Below, piece after piece: positions 9,226-18,154 of a stretch of DNA of 64,000 nucleotides; the stretch's first letter is position 1, and every line of letters begins with the position of its first letter. The notes beneath the pieces are model-generated. The model did no database searches, was not told the origin of the DNA, and saw only the letters and a list, made by a program, of their open reading frames with translations. The stretch is from Pseudoalteromonas shioyasakiensis (GTDB lineage: Bacteria > Pseudomonadota > Gammaproteobacteria > Enterobacterales > Alteromonadaceae). Where the stretch lies: NCBI RefSeq assembly GCF_019134595.1, contig NZ_CP077770.1, positions 826,001 to 890,000 on the forward strand, in the 5' to 3' direction. The position numbers and the translations under genes are program-made.

Positions 9226-10194
9226 ATGTTAGAAGAGAATAAGTGGATGTTCCGCCGCGCTGATAAGCAGTTCTCCTTAGAAAAGTGGCAGAAAACAATT
9301 GATCTCATGACCGAGCTGTTTTCTGCTCCCGCAGGCTTTATCGTTCATAAAACGGATGATGTTTATCGCATTATCGTCTCCAGTGAGCAGCAAGAAAACC
9401 CCTATGAAGCGGGGGCTGAGTTAAGTGCTGACGATAATATCTTCTGCAAAAAAGTACTGCGCGATATGGCTCCTCTTTATGTTGATCATGCCAGTCAAGA
9501 CGGTCAATGGGATGACAGCCCTTTGGTAAAAGATGGCTTTGAGTCTTACCTTGGGGTGCCCATTAGTTGGCCAAGTGGTGACCCGTTTGGCACCTTTTGT
9601 GTTATGGATTTTAAACAAACCCATTATCAACAAAGCTTTTTAGAATTAATCGAGCAGCTTCGCGACATGGTTGAAGATGACCTTGCGCTGTTAGATAACT
9701 TTATGCAGATGCGTGAAATTGCCATGCTCGATTCACTTACTAATATTTATAACCGCCGTGCAATAGACCTACTTTGCCAACATAAACTGAATATATCGAA
9801 ACGGTTAGGTTTTGATATTAGTTGCTTGTTTATTGATATAAATAACTTTAAACCGCTCAATGACACGTATGGCCATGAAGTTGGCGATCTTGCGCTGATT
9901 TGTTTAGCTGACACGATGAAAGAGTGCCTACGTGAAACCGATATTATCGGCCGCTTAGGGGGCGATGAGTTTATTGCGTTATTGCAAGTTCAGCCCGGTG
10001 ATTGCATAGACAGCATCACTGATAAACTCAATACCACCTATCAATCTAATTTAGAAAAGCGGGGCATTCCAGTTACAAGTTTAAGTATTGGCTCTGGGGT
10101 AATAGCTCAGCCAAAAGAAAACTTTGCTGAGCTATTAAAGCGAGCAGATGAAGATATGTATGAGAAAAAGCAAGCCTCTAAGACAGCACGTTAA
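9226..10194 (+). CDS. Diguanylate cyclase with N-terminal GAF sensor
   Basis: 322 residues, cytosolic. A GAF-like domain (about 20-160, with 'YLGVPISWPSGDPFGTFCV') is followed by a GGDEF domain whose active-site loop is intact (GRLGGDEF, about 244-248). An RxxD inhibitory site (RETD) lies five residues before it. It is expected to make cyclic di-GMP with product inhibition. The 3' end overlaps the convergent MTHFR-like gene by 4 bp. Confidence 0.9.
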   Translation: MLEENKWMFRRADKQFSLEKWQKTIDLMTELFSAPAGFIVHKTDDVYRIIVSSEQQENPYEAGAELSADDNIFCKKVLRDMAPLYVDHASQDGQWDDSPLVKDGFESYLGVPISWPSGDPFGTFCVMDFKQTHYQQSFLELIEQLRDMVEDDLALLDNFMQMREIAMLDSLTNIYNRRAIDLLCQHKLNISKRLGFDISCLFIDINNFKPLNDTYGHEVGDLALICLADTMKECLRETDIIGRLGGDEFIALLQVQPGDCIDSITDKLNTTYQSNLEKRGIPVTSLSIGSGVIAQPKENFAELLKRADEDMYEKKQASKTAR

Positions 10195-11156
10195 GCTATT
10201 TGTTTCTCAGCTAGGTTTAATTCCATGGTTGCTTTAAGTAAACGGTAAAGGTTAATTGACGCATCAATTTCTTCTTTACGATTGGTTAAGCTCTCAATAT
10301 TTAAACCTAGCGGTACATCTAAATGTGCGCAGCTTTGTAAAATTAAATCGAGATTCTCACGGCAGATACGCACTGATTCACTCAATGTATTTGCCGAATC
10401 TAACATACGATACTTGGTAGCCTCAGGTACTGAGATACCTAACCACTCCATAAATTCTAAGGTTTTTTCACCACCACATGGAGTAAACGTTAGAATAATG
10501 CGTTTTGGTGTTGTGCCTTGTGCTTTACAGCTACGCGCATAGCTGGTGATCAAATCAATCGTTGCTTGAGCATTGTATACAGCTTGTGAGATGAAAAACT
10601 TACAACCTTGCGCTGTTTTTTCGACTAAACGCTCATGTTCATTACGTTTGCTAGCATGACGCTCGGCAATAGTAACGCCACCTAAAAATACATCACTGTT
10701 TTGCTTAGCTAGCGTATTATATGCATCAGGTAGGCTTAATTTGATATCGCCATGAGATGATGGACTACCTACCAACACTAAGTTTTTTAACTCAAAGTCG
10801 TTGCGCGTTTCGTTTAACCACTCGGTAAACTCTGATTCACCACGCTGGGCTACGCTTTTATATGTGATCACATCAAGTTGCGACAAGCTGCGTAGTAGCT
10901 GACTGTATTCACGTGGATCTACCGTTTTTTTAAATGGAAAAGGGCGTGGCTTTGCAATGCGGCTACTTTCATCTTGAATGTCGTAAATAATCACGCCATC
11001 GTATTCAATTTCGTGTAAACGACCAAGTAGCTTCTGAGCAATGGTCTCAAGCTGTGCTTTATCAGTACCTGACTTTGGTGGTGTGGTACCAATTAGGTAG
11101 ACGCCTTGATTGGTGTCTTCAATTTTCTCTTGTAATGATAAAGCCATAATCCTCAT
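10191..11156 (-). CDS. Methylenetetrahydrofolate reductase-like protein without the usual catalytic Glu
   Basis: 321 residues. Fold-level resemblance to MetF is visible: the N-terminal strand with a Pro-Pro turn (LIGTTPPKSG, compare FEFFPP in MetF), 'NLVLVGSP' for the second strand, and 'FISQAVYNAQATIDL' matching the conserved ITQ-(F)xD-x-Y region. The Glu that activates folate in MetF (first E of FEFFPP) is replaced, so the reaction may differ. It stands alone, not next to metB/metL. An alternative start is the internal Met4. Likely a flavin TIM-barrel enzyme of unknown substrate. Confidence 0.7.
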   Translation of the reverse strand: MRIMALSLQEKIEDTNQGVYLIGTTPPKSGTDKAQLETIAQKLLGRLHEIEYDGVIIYDIQDESSRIAKPRPFPFKKTVDPREYSQLLRSLSQLDVITYKSVAQRGESEFTEWLNETRNDFELKNLVLVGSPSSHGDIKLSLPDAYNTLAKQNSDVFLGGVTIAERHASKRNEHERLVEKTAQGCKFFISQAVYNAQATIDLITSYARSCKAQGTTPKRIILTFTPCGGEKTLEFMEWLGISVPEATKYRMLDSANTLSESVRICRENLDLILQSCAHLDVPLGLNIESLTNRKEEIDASINLYRLLKATMELNLAEKQIA

Positions 11157-11394
11157 TCCAGCTCGTGCTAATGTCTATGACAAACAATATAGCAGCCATT
11201 TAGACGTCTAGATAGATTTTTCTCTTGAAAGTTTTTCAATGACTATGAATTTTACTCAAGTTTAAAGCTGAGCGTTTCGCAAAATTGACACACCTGTTTA
11301 CATAATTTGTTGCTCTGACCCTCATATTTTCTGGCGCTTTGATGCATAATCAAGCAGCAATGATTATGAGAAAAATAACTAACAAGGGAACATT

Positions 11395-14280
11395 ATGAAA
11401 TTTAGATTATTAGCAACCAGTGTTGCTGTAACACTTGCTTTAAGTGGCTGCGCAAGTAACTCACAGTCAACTATGGTTAAAGAAGTCGAAATTGAGCAGC
11501 AAGTAAGCCAAGATGATAACCGTGTATTTAGCCAAGATTACCTATTAGAAGAGCTTGAAAATGGCCTTCGCGTAATGGTAGTAAAAACTGATTACCCAGA
11601 TGTTGTGTCACTGCAAATTCCGGTATCTGTTGGTTCACGTAATGAGGTTGAAGCAGGTAAAACCGGTTTTGCGCACTTCTTTGAGCACATGATGTTTAAA
11701 GGCTCTGAAAAATTCCCGCAAGATGTGTATTCAGATATTTTAAAGAACTCGGGTGTTGATAATCGCGCGTATACGACCAACGATTACACTAACTATCACT
11801 TAAACTTCTCAAAAGAGCACTTAGATAAAGTACTCGAAATTGAAGCTGATATTTTCCAAAACCTGACTTACAGTGAAGAGCAATTCCGCACCGAAGCGCT
11901 GACTGTAAAAGGTGAATATTTAAAGAATAATGCCAGCCCAATTCGCAAGTTACTTTCTGCGGTTCGTAACGAAGCATTCGAAAAGCATACCTACAAGCAC
12001 ACCACCATGGGCTTTTTCGAAGACATTGAAGCCATGCCTGATCAAATGGCGTATGGTAAAGAGTTTTTCGCAAAATTTTATAAACCTGAGTACGTATCTT
12101 TAGTCATTGTTGGTGATGTTGATCCACAAGAGACCATGGCAATGGTGAAAAAGCATTGGGGTAACTGGAAAAAAGGCGATTACCAAGCAGATATTCCTGT
12201 TGAACCAAAGCAACAAGCAGCAAAATATGTACATGAGAAAAATGATGGTTTACCAGGCCATTGGTTGCTTGTGTCATATAAAGGCACTGCATGGGATCCT
12301 ACTCAAAAAGACCGTGCCGCGCTTGATTTGATCTCACAGCTGTATTTCTCTAACAACTCGGCACTTTATCAAGAGCTTGTTGTTGATAAACAAATTGCCA
12401 GCCAAATGTTTACCTATAACCCAGATACTAAAGATCCGGGTTTATTACATGTGTTTGTAAAAGTCGAAAACGAAGCGGATCTTGCGAAAGCCCGTGATGC
12501 GATTAACCGTACCTATGCACAAGCGCGTACTGAGTTGGTTGATGCACAAAAGTTAGCTGATTTAAAATCTAACTTAAAATACAGCTTTATCAATGGTCTT
12601 GATTCATCACAGTCAATTGCCTCAACACTTGCAAGCTACATGCACTTTGAGCGCGACCCAGAGGTGATTAACCAGCTTTACGCCACAGCTGATAGCATCA
12701 CCCCTGAAGATATCAAAGCGGTAGCAAACAAGTACTTTGTTGATCCAAGCCGTACCACGGTGACAATGTCGGCGCTTGATAAAGTGGCTGGTTTTGAGCA
12801 AGAAGTTGACTTAAATGCCTTGGTTGCCAGTATCGAGCAAGCCCCAACAGAACGTCACTTTAAAGTACTTGATAAAACCAATAGCTCACCACTGGTTGAT
12901 GTGAACTGGTTATTTAATACCGGCGCAGCAGCTGATCCACATGGCAAAAAAGGCTTAGCGGCACTCACTGCTGCGATGCTAGCGCAAGGTGGCTCAGAAA
13001 CTATGAGCTATAAAGATATTCAAAAAGCGCTATACCCACTGGCGGGAAGTTTTGGCTATCAAATCGATAAAGAGATGATTTCACTACGCGGCCGTGTACA
13101 TAAAGACAATGCCGCGCAGTGGTATGCACTTGTTAGCGACCAGTTGTTAAACCCTGGCTTTAGAGAAGATGATTTCAAGCGTCTGAAAAAAGAGCTTATT
13201 GATAGCATTAAAGCAGGTCTGAAAGCGTCAAATGACGAAGAGCTAGGTAAAGAAGTGCTATATCATCAGCTTTATAAAGGCCATCCGTATGAAAGCTATA
13301 ATTATGGCGATTTATCAGACCTTGAAGCGTTGACACTTGATGATGTTAAAGTGTTTTATGCTAACCAGTTTACTCAATCTAAGTTAACAGTGGGTCTAAT
13401 TGGTGCTATTCCGGGTGATGTTAAATCGACAATGATGAAAGATTTAACATCGCTTCCACAAGGTAAAGAAAGCCGCTTAACGATCCCTGATGCGCCAGAA
13501 CTTATAGGTCATCATGCAACGATTGTTGAAAAATCAGCGCAATCTACCGCTGTATCATTTGGTTTCCCAATCGATACAATTCGTAGTAGCGATGACTGGA
13601 CCGCACTTTGGTTAGTGCGCTCTTACTTTGGCGAACACCGCAGCTCAAACAGCTTCTTGTATCAGCGCATTCGTCAAACCCGTGGTATGAACTATGGTGA
13701 CTACGCATACATTGAATACTTCCCACGTGGTATGTTCCAAACTAAACCTGATGCTAACTTAGGTCGTTCAGAGCAAATTTTCCAAGTGTGGTTACGTCCG
13801 CTTCGTTCTAATAACGATGCGCACTTCGCAACGCGTACGGCATTATTTGAGCTTGATAAGCTCATTAAAAATGGCATCAGCAAAGAAGATTTTGAAGCGA
13901 CTCGTAACTTCTTAATTAACTTTGTGCCGCAAATGGTTGCAAGCCAAGATCGCCAGTTAGGCTATGCGCTTGATAGTGAGTTCTATAACACTGAGAGCTT
14001 TGTTGACTATGTGCGCGGCAAGCTTGAAAAGCTAACCCTTGATGATGTTAACCGTGTTATTCGCGATAACCTGCAAACAGAGAATATTCACTATGTGTTT
14101 ATTACGGGTGATGGCAAAGACATGCAAAAACGTCTAGTCTCAGAGCAAACATCACCTATGGTGTATAACGCTGAAAAACCAGCAGAACTTGTTGCTGAAG
14201 ATAAAGTGATTGCTGACTATAAGCTTGCAATACCAGCGAAAAATATTGCAGTACTTGATGTCGAAAAAGTATTTCAATAA
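11395..14280 (+). CDS. M16 family zinc metallopeptidase, lipoprotein
   Basis: 961 residues. A lipoprotein signal peptide ends in lipobox LSGC (Cys about 19), so it is membrane-anchored in the periplasm. The first M16 half carries the inverted zinc motif HxxEH in 'FAHFFEHMMFKG' (about 93-97) and the downstream Glu ligand in 'RTEALTVKGEY' (about 170). The second M16-like half (about 500-930) lacks the motif, as usual for pitrilysin-type two-half enzymes. It probably degrades peptides in the periplasm. A good ribosome-binding site (aaggga) precedes the start. Confidence 0.92.
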   Translation: MKFRLLATSVAVTLALSGCASNSQSTMVKEVEIEQQVSQDDNRVFSQDYLLEELENGLRVMVVKTDYPDVVSLQIPVSVGSRNEVEAGKTGFAHFFEHMMFKGSEKFPQDVYSDILKNSGVDNRAYTTNDYTNYHLNFSKEHLDKVLEIEADIFQNLTYSEEQFRTEALTVKGEYLKNNASPIRKLLSAVRNEAFEKHTYKHTTMGFFEDIEAMPDQMAYGKEFFAKFYKPEYVSLVIVGDVDPQETMAMVKKHWGNWKKGDYQADIPVEPKQQAAKYVHEKNDGLPGHWLLVSYKGTAWDPTQKDRAALDLISQLYFSNNSALYQELVVDKQIASQMFTYNPDTKDPGLLHVFVKVENEADLAKARDAINRTYAQARTELVDAQKLADLKSNLKYSFINGLDSSQSIASTLASYMHFERDPEVINQLYATADSITPEDIKAVANKYFVDPSRTTVTMSALDKVAGFEQEVDLNALVASIEQAPTERHFKVLDKTNSSPLVDVNWLFNTGAAADPHGKKGLAALTAAMLAQGGSETMSYKDIQKALYPLAGSFGYQIDKEMISLRGRVHKDNAAQWYALVSDQLLNPGFREDDFKRLKKELIDSIKAGLKASNDEELGKEVLYHQLYKGHPYESYNYGDLSDLEALTLDDVKVFYANQFTQSKLTVGLIGAIPGDVKSTMMKDLTSLPQGKESRLTIPDAPELIGHHATIVEKSAQSTAVSFGFPIDTIRSSDDWTALWLVRSYFGEHRSSNSFLYQRIRQTRGMNYGDYAYIEYFPRGMFQTKPDANLGRSEQIFQVWLRPLRSNNDAHFATRTALFELDKLIKNGISKEDFEATRNFLINFVPQMVASQDRQLGYALDSEFYNTESFVDYVRGKLEKLTLDDVNRVIRDNLQTENIHYVFITGDGKDMQKRLVSEQTSPMVYNAEKPAELVAEDKVIADYKLAIPAKNIAVLDVEKVFQ

Positions 14281-14304
14281 TAACTAGATAAACAGACTCT
14301 AATT

Positions 14305-14330
14305 AATGCCCCTTATTAGGGGCATTTTTC
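14305..14330. terminator. Bidirectional terminator between M16 peptidase and GGDEF gene
   Basis: The stem AATGCCCC / GGGGCATT with a 6-nt loop is followed by T residues on the plus strand and preceded by A-rich sequence. It lies 24 bp after the peptidase stop and overlaps the 3' end of the convergent GGDEF gene. Confidence 0.85.
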
Positions 14331-15335
14331 TATGTTTAATGGCTCGATGTTATCAGCAACCACAAGCTGATTTCGGCCAGCTTCTTTTGCTTGATAAAGC
14401 GCGCTATCAGCCATTTCAATGAGTAACATGGCATCATCACAGCTACTAGGGTAGATAGTTGCTAAACCAATACTAACCGTCAAGGGATGACCGGCAAGCT
14501 CTGGTAATTGTAACTCACTGAGCGCGTCTATTAAGCGCGTGACTAGTCTTTGTGCTTGTTGGCTTTGTGTATTACCGAGTACCAGCACAAATTCTTCACC
14601 GCCGTACCTAGCACACAAGTCACCGGGCCTACGAGTAAATTCAGGCAAAAATTTTGCTACCTCTATTAAGCATTTATCACCCACGAGGTGACCAAAGTTG
14701 TCGTTAAGAGACTTAAACTTATCAAGGTCAATCATGGCTAACGACAAGGGGTGCTTTAAGCGGGCACAGCGACTCCACTCTTGCTCATAAAAATCATCAA
14801 AATGACGTCGGTTAGCAATTTGTGTTAGGCCGTCAATACGGGCAAGTTCTTGCACTTGCTGCTCAGCGAATTTTCGTTCAGTAATATTTAAGTGGCTGAT
14901 CACAACATAACCTGTTGTGCCAAGTTTTAAAGGCACTGCGCGCATCATAAACCAGCGGCTTTCGGTATCACTATGGCAAGGGTATTCGAGGTAAAACTCT
15001 GCGAGTTGTTGATTAATAACTTGGTTTATTCCAGCGTAGGCTTTTATACCAAACTCATCGCCATTAGCAGCAGCTGATTTGCAAATAGCAAGGTAGTTTT
15101 GATCTTCCCACCGGGTATTACACTGGCAATTATTCTCATCGCCAAATGTCTGCCAACTGCGATTCACAAACTCGATATCACCGAGGTCATTAATTACCAC
15201 AATATGCTCTGAGATCGTATCGAGTATTGATTTTAGAAACTCTTTTGATTCAACCACATTTGTTCCTAGCCATTGCCACTTTTTTAAGATTAGCAACAAA
15301 TGCTGGGTTTTCATTGTAATCAACAGAAAAAACAA
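14316..15335 (-). CDS. PAS-domain diguanylate cyclase
   Basis: Up to 339 residues. A PAS domain (about 28-150, 'SEHIVVINDLGDIEFVNRSW') is followed by a GGDEF domain with intact 'RYGGEEF' (about 253) and an RxxD product-inhibition site (RPGD) five residues upstream. The first about 25 residues are not PAS-like, so the true start may be Met8 or a later non-ATG codon. Expected to synthesise cyclic di-GMP in response to a PAS-sensed signal. Confidence 0.88.
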   Translation of the reverse strand: MFFLLITMKTQHLLLILKKWQWLGTNVVESKEFLKSILDTISEHIVVINDLGDIEFVNRSWQTFGDENNCQCNTRWEDQNYLAICKSAAANGDEFGIKAYAGINQVINQQLAEFYLEYPCHSDTESRWFMMRAVPLKLGTTGYVVISHLNITERKFAEQQVQELARIDGLTQIANRRHFDDFYEQEWSRCARLKHPLSLAMIDLDKFKSLNDNFGHLVGDKCLIEVAKFLPEFTRRPGDLCARYGGEEFVLVLGNTQSQQAQRLVTRLIDALSELQLPELAGHPLTVSIGLATIYPSSCDDAMLLIEMADSALYQAKEAGRNQLVVADNIEPLNIEKCP

Positions 15336-15481
15336 TTAATAAGCAATTACCTTTTATCTACAGTTTTCTTATTTGAAAGTAGATATCTAAAGATTTTTTC
15401 GGGGGGGATATGTAAAAACTGCCAACACCTTGCTTAACGTTCGGTTTTGACAGTTATATTTTATTTATACGCTGAGAAATG

Positions 15482-15577
15482 CTAAAACATTGCGCCAATT
15501 TTAACACCTAGCGCAAATAACATAATTGCTATTACAAAGCCTAACAGTGTGGCGTGGCCGCGTTGTTCTTTGGTCAT
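15482..15577 (-). CDS. 31-residue single-pass membrane peptide
   Basis: A short frame beginning MTKEQRGHATLLGF and ending KIGAMF, with one hydrophobic helix covering about residues 10-28. A strong ribosome-binding site (aggagtg) lies 5 bp upstream, and the gene sits 9 bp after the stop of the XRE regulator gene, so it is likely the last gene of that operon. The charged N-terminus followed by a hydrophobic stretch resembles small regulatory or toxin-like membrane peptides. Function unknown. Confidence 0.6.
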   Translation of the reverse strand: MTKEQRGHATLLGFVIAIMLFALGVKIGAMF

Positions 15578-15586
15578 CTTTCACTC

Positions 15587-15904
15587 CTAAAAAATAACAA
15601 ATACCGTTGCCATACCAAGGGCAAAACTCACAAACGAAGAAGCCGCTACGATTGCAGCGAGATTTTGCTTACTCACTGCGTGTGTTGTGCTTTGTTCTGG
15701 TACTCCGTCATCGAGCTTAATAAGCTCACCTTGGCGTACTTCAAACACTGCACATAGGCTCATGGTGGTTTCTTTTGATGCCGCACCTTCTTTTTCAACT
15801 CGTTGAATGGTACGTAGGCTTACATCACAGGCATCGGCCAGTTGCTGCTGCGTCCAATCGAATTTAAGTCTAAGTGCTTTTATTGTGTTAGGGTTCAGCT
15901 GCAT
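15587..15904 (-). CDS. XRE-family regulator with C-terminal membrane helix
   Basis: 105 residues. A helix-turn-helix of the Cro/C1 type covers about 12-62 (WTQQQLADACDVSLRTIQRVE). A linker and one predicted transmembrane helix follow (about 82-104). A membrane-tethered HTH protein could couple DNA binding to its membrane partners encoded on both sides. The start is 3 bp after the stop of the upstream 134-residue gene. The perfect palindrome at 16,398-16,420 is a candidate operator. Confidence 0.75.
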   Translation of the reverse strand: MQLNPNTIKALRLKFDWTQQQLADACDVSLRTIQRVEKEGAASKETTMSLCAVFEVRQGELIKLDDGVPEQSTTHAVSKQNLAAIVAASSFVSFALGMATVFVIF

Positions 15905-15907
15905 TAC

Positions 15908-16312
15908 TTACTTCCCAAGAAATGGTTCAATAAAAGTAACGACTGCGTAACCAAATATTGCGCCACCAATAAAACAGCCCAGGGTAACCAAAGCCACTTG
16001 TTTTGGATTATCAGTAAGTGAGGTTTGTGTGCTCTGTTTAACTAATTTGTCAGCTTTATAAAACGAACATTCAAGCTTGCCTGTGAGTATATTTTTCATC
16101 TCGAATTTGACTGCATAAGCATTACCTTGGTAGCTAAAGTCATGATGACTTTTAAAGCCGAAGCTGCGCTTTTCACTTACCAATTCGTCGTTTACATATA
16201 CTTTCTCTTTACCGCTCATGATATGACCAAAGCATGCGATTTGGTTGTCACCATCTTGAAAGTAAAATTTATAACCTAGTTTATGTGAGTTTAGTACGTC
16301 GTTTTTCATCAT
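15908..16312 (-). CDS. Hypothetical protein with C-terminal membrane helix
   Basis: 134 residues. The N-terminal about 95 residues look like a soluble beta-rich domain (repeated Tyr/Phe/Lys-rich strands), followed by one hydrophobic segment (about 106-130, LVTLGCFIGGAIFGYAVVTFI). I do not recognise the family. It is the first gene of a tight three-gene operon with the XRE regulator and a 31-residue peptide, all three with a membrane segment. Confidence 0.65.
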   Translation of the reverse strand: MMKNDVLNSHKLGYKFYFQDGDNQIACFGHIMSGKEKVYVNDELVSEKRSFGFKSHHDFSYQGNAYAVKFEMKNILTGKLECSFYKADKLVKQSTQTSLTDNPKQVALVTLGCFIGGAIFGYAVVTFIEPFLGK

Positions 16313-16650
16313 CGTTTCCTTGTTAAGTTGATGATGTAAATTTAATGATTATTTTTGTTTTTTACGCCGTCAGCGATATGCCAGTGCCTATTTTGGCATA
16401 TGACAGGCAAGATGTCATATCTGTTTTGTTATTGAAAAATAAGCACTTTAATTAAGTTTCTCGGCTGGTATTAGAATTTGCTACTGTCATATGCGATTGG
16501 CTAAAAAGCACAGTTAAAAGAGTAAAAATAGGTATTGTTACTCTGGTTATTAGATATAACCAGAACAAATAAACAACGGGTTAGTACATCTTGCTACAAA
16601 TCCGTTAAACTTAAGGCTTAGCAGTTAGGTACAACCAGAAAGGCAAAATT
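16313..16650. other. Divergent intergenic region with palindromic operator candidate
   Basis: 338 bp between the three-gene XRE operon (minus) and cysE (plus), no ORF of note. It holds the palindrome described separately and a third copy of the half-site at 16,485-16,492. Promoters for both sides must lie here. Confidence 0.5.
16398..16420. promoter_or_regulatory. Perfect palindrome, candidate XRE operator
   Basis: ATATGACA, a 7-bp spacer, then TGTCATAT: two perfect 8-bp arms, 86 bp upstream of the first gene of the XRE operon. The same half-site TGTCATAT recurs at 16,485-16,492. Spacing and symmetry fit a dimeric HTH regulator, possibly the product of the neighbouring gene. Confidence 0.45.
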
Positions 16651-17475
16651 ATGCGTCATGAAATTTGGCAAAAGCTTCGAGATGAAGCAAACGAAGTCGT
16701 TTCCCGTGAACCGCTTTTAGCAAGTCACGTTTATTCGTGTGTGTTAAATCATGAATGCTTAGGTTCGGCGCTGAGCTTTATTGTTGCAAATAAACTTGCA
16801 GATGCGGTGGTATCAGCATTTACTATCCGTGAATTATTCGACCAAGCCTTTGTTAAATGTGACCTAATGCTGACGCATGTAGCTCATGACATAAAAGCAG
16901 TTAAAGATCGCGACCCTGCGGCCGATAGTTACTTAACTGTTATTTTGAACCTTAAAGGCTTCCATGCAATACAAGCACACCGACTCGCAAATTGTTTATG
17001 GCAACAAAACCGAAAAGAGCTTGCTCGCTTCATTCAGAGCAGAACCTCAGAAGTATTTGGCGTTGACATCCATCCTGCTTGTAAAGTTGGTCATGGTATT
17101 ATGTTTGACCATGCAACTGGGATTGTAATTGGTGAAACAGCAGTTATTGAAGATAACGTATCGATTCTACAATCTGTAACCTTAGGTGGTACAGGTAATG
17201 AACAAGGTGACCGCCATCCGAAAATTCGCGCAGGTGTATTGATTGGCGCAGGCGCTAAAGTACTGGGTAATATCGAAGTAGGTGAGGGGGCGCGTATTGG
17301 TGCAAACTCTGTCGTGTTAAGTGCGGTTCCTGCACACACTACTGTGGTTGGTGTGCCTGCTAAAGTGGTCGGCAAACCGAGCTGCCCCTGTCCAGCAGAA
17401 AGCATGAACCAAAACTTTTTAGACGATGGTACGACTACCGCTAGTAATGCCTCCCACACCAGTGCTATGTTGTAG
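16651..17475 (+). CDS. cysE: Serine O-acetyltransferase
   Basis: 274 residues. An N-terminal helical SATase domain is followed by the left-handed parallel beta-helix built of hexapeptide repeats, with the active-site region 'IHPACKVGHGIMFDHATGIVIGE' shortened here as DHATG and H-containing loops. The end contains 'GVPAKVVGKP', the family-typical closing strand. It transfers acetyl from acetyl-CoA to L-serine for cysteine synthesis. The C-terminal tail, which normally binds CysK and mediates cysteine feedback, is present. A ribosome-binding site (aaagg) precedes the ATG. Confidence 0.95.
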   Translation: MRHEIWQKLRDEANEVVSREPLLASHVYSCVLNHECLGSALSFIVANKLADAVVSAFTIRELFDQAFVKCDLMLTHVAHDIKAVKDRDPAADSYLTVILNLKGFHAIQAHRLANCLWQQNRKELARFIQSRTSEVFGVDIHPACKVGHGIMFDHATGIVIGETAVIEDNVSILQSVTLGGTGNEQGDRHPKIRAGVLIGAGAKVLGNIEVGEGARIGANSVVLSAVPAHTTVVGVPAKVVGKPSCPCPAESMNQNFLDDGTTTASNASHTSAML

Positions 17476-17495
17476 TTTTACACTATAAAAGAGCA

Positions 17496-18152
17496 ATGGA
17501 ATTGTCTAAATTATCCTTCGGATTAGCTGTTACAGCGTCATTTATTTGTGGCGCTGTCGCTATGTCACTTTTTCAATCAAACCCGCTACAACAGCCACAC
17601 ACTTATCAGCAAGAATTTGTTGAAGAACAAATAGTTCAAGCACCAAAGCAGCAAGCCACTGCTAAAGCGCCTGTTATTAATAAACAAGTCGCTGAAGTTA
17701 ATTCAGATAGTTTAGTAGCTGATAGCAAAAGCGAGCTTGAGCAACAAATAGCAGAGTTAAAGTTACAAGTCGAAAACCAACAAGCGGTGATTGCCAGTTA
17801 TCGTTTAAGTGCGATGCCTCCGCAGCAAATCAACTCACATCTAGAGGAACTTTATACCTTGCTAGAAGAGCAATCTCGTGATGAGGCGTGGGCTTACCAA
17901 GTTGAAACAGCCATGAGCGATTTTTTAATTATGGCAGACTTACCAGCGCTGCCAGAATTGAGTATCTCTAGATGCAAAAGCTCTGTGTGTCAGTTTAAAC
18001 TATTGCAACCAGAGGATGTTGATGATTTGCCAAGCCATTATTGGCGTAACATGACCGATAAAATGGTGGAACAAAGCTGGTGGAAGCAATTTAAATTTAC
18101 CTCCACCACCTCAAGTGACGATAGTCTTACAATCATCGCAAGCACGCAGTAA
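17496..18152 (+). CDS. Membrane-anchored coiled-coil hypothetical protein
   Basis: 218 residues. One N-terminal hydrophobic segment (about 6-26) acts as signal anchor, then a Gln/Ala/Lys-rich coiled coil (about 45-105), then a small C-terminal domain with two Cys ('SRCKSSVCQFKLL') that could form a disulfide. Probably periplasmic. It starts 20 bp after cysE and may be co-transcribed. I do not recognise a named family. Confidence 0.65.
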   Translation: MELSKLSFGLAVTASFICGAVAMSLFQSNPLQQPHTYQQEFVEEQIVQAPKQQATAKAPVINKQVAEVNSDSLVADSKSELEQQIAELKLQVENQQAVIASYRLSAMPPQQINSHLEELYTLLEEQSRDEAWAYQVETAMSDFLIMADLPALPELSISRCKSSVCQFKLLQPEDVDDLPSHYWRNMTDKMVEQSWWKQFKFTSTTSSDDSLTIIASTQ

Positions 18153-18154
18153 TT

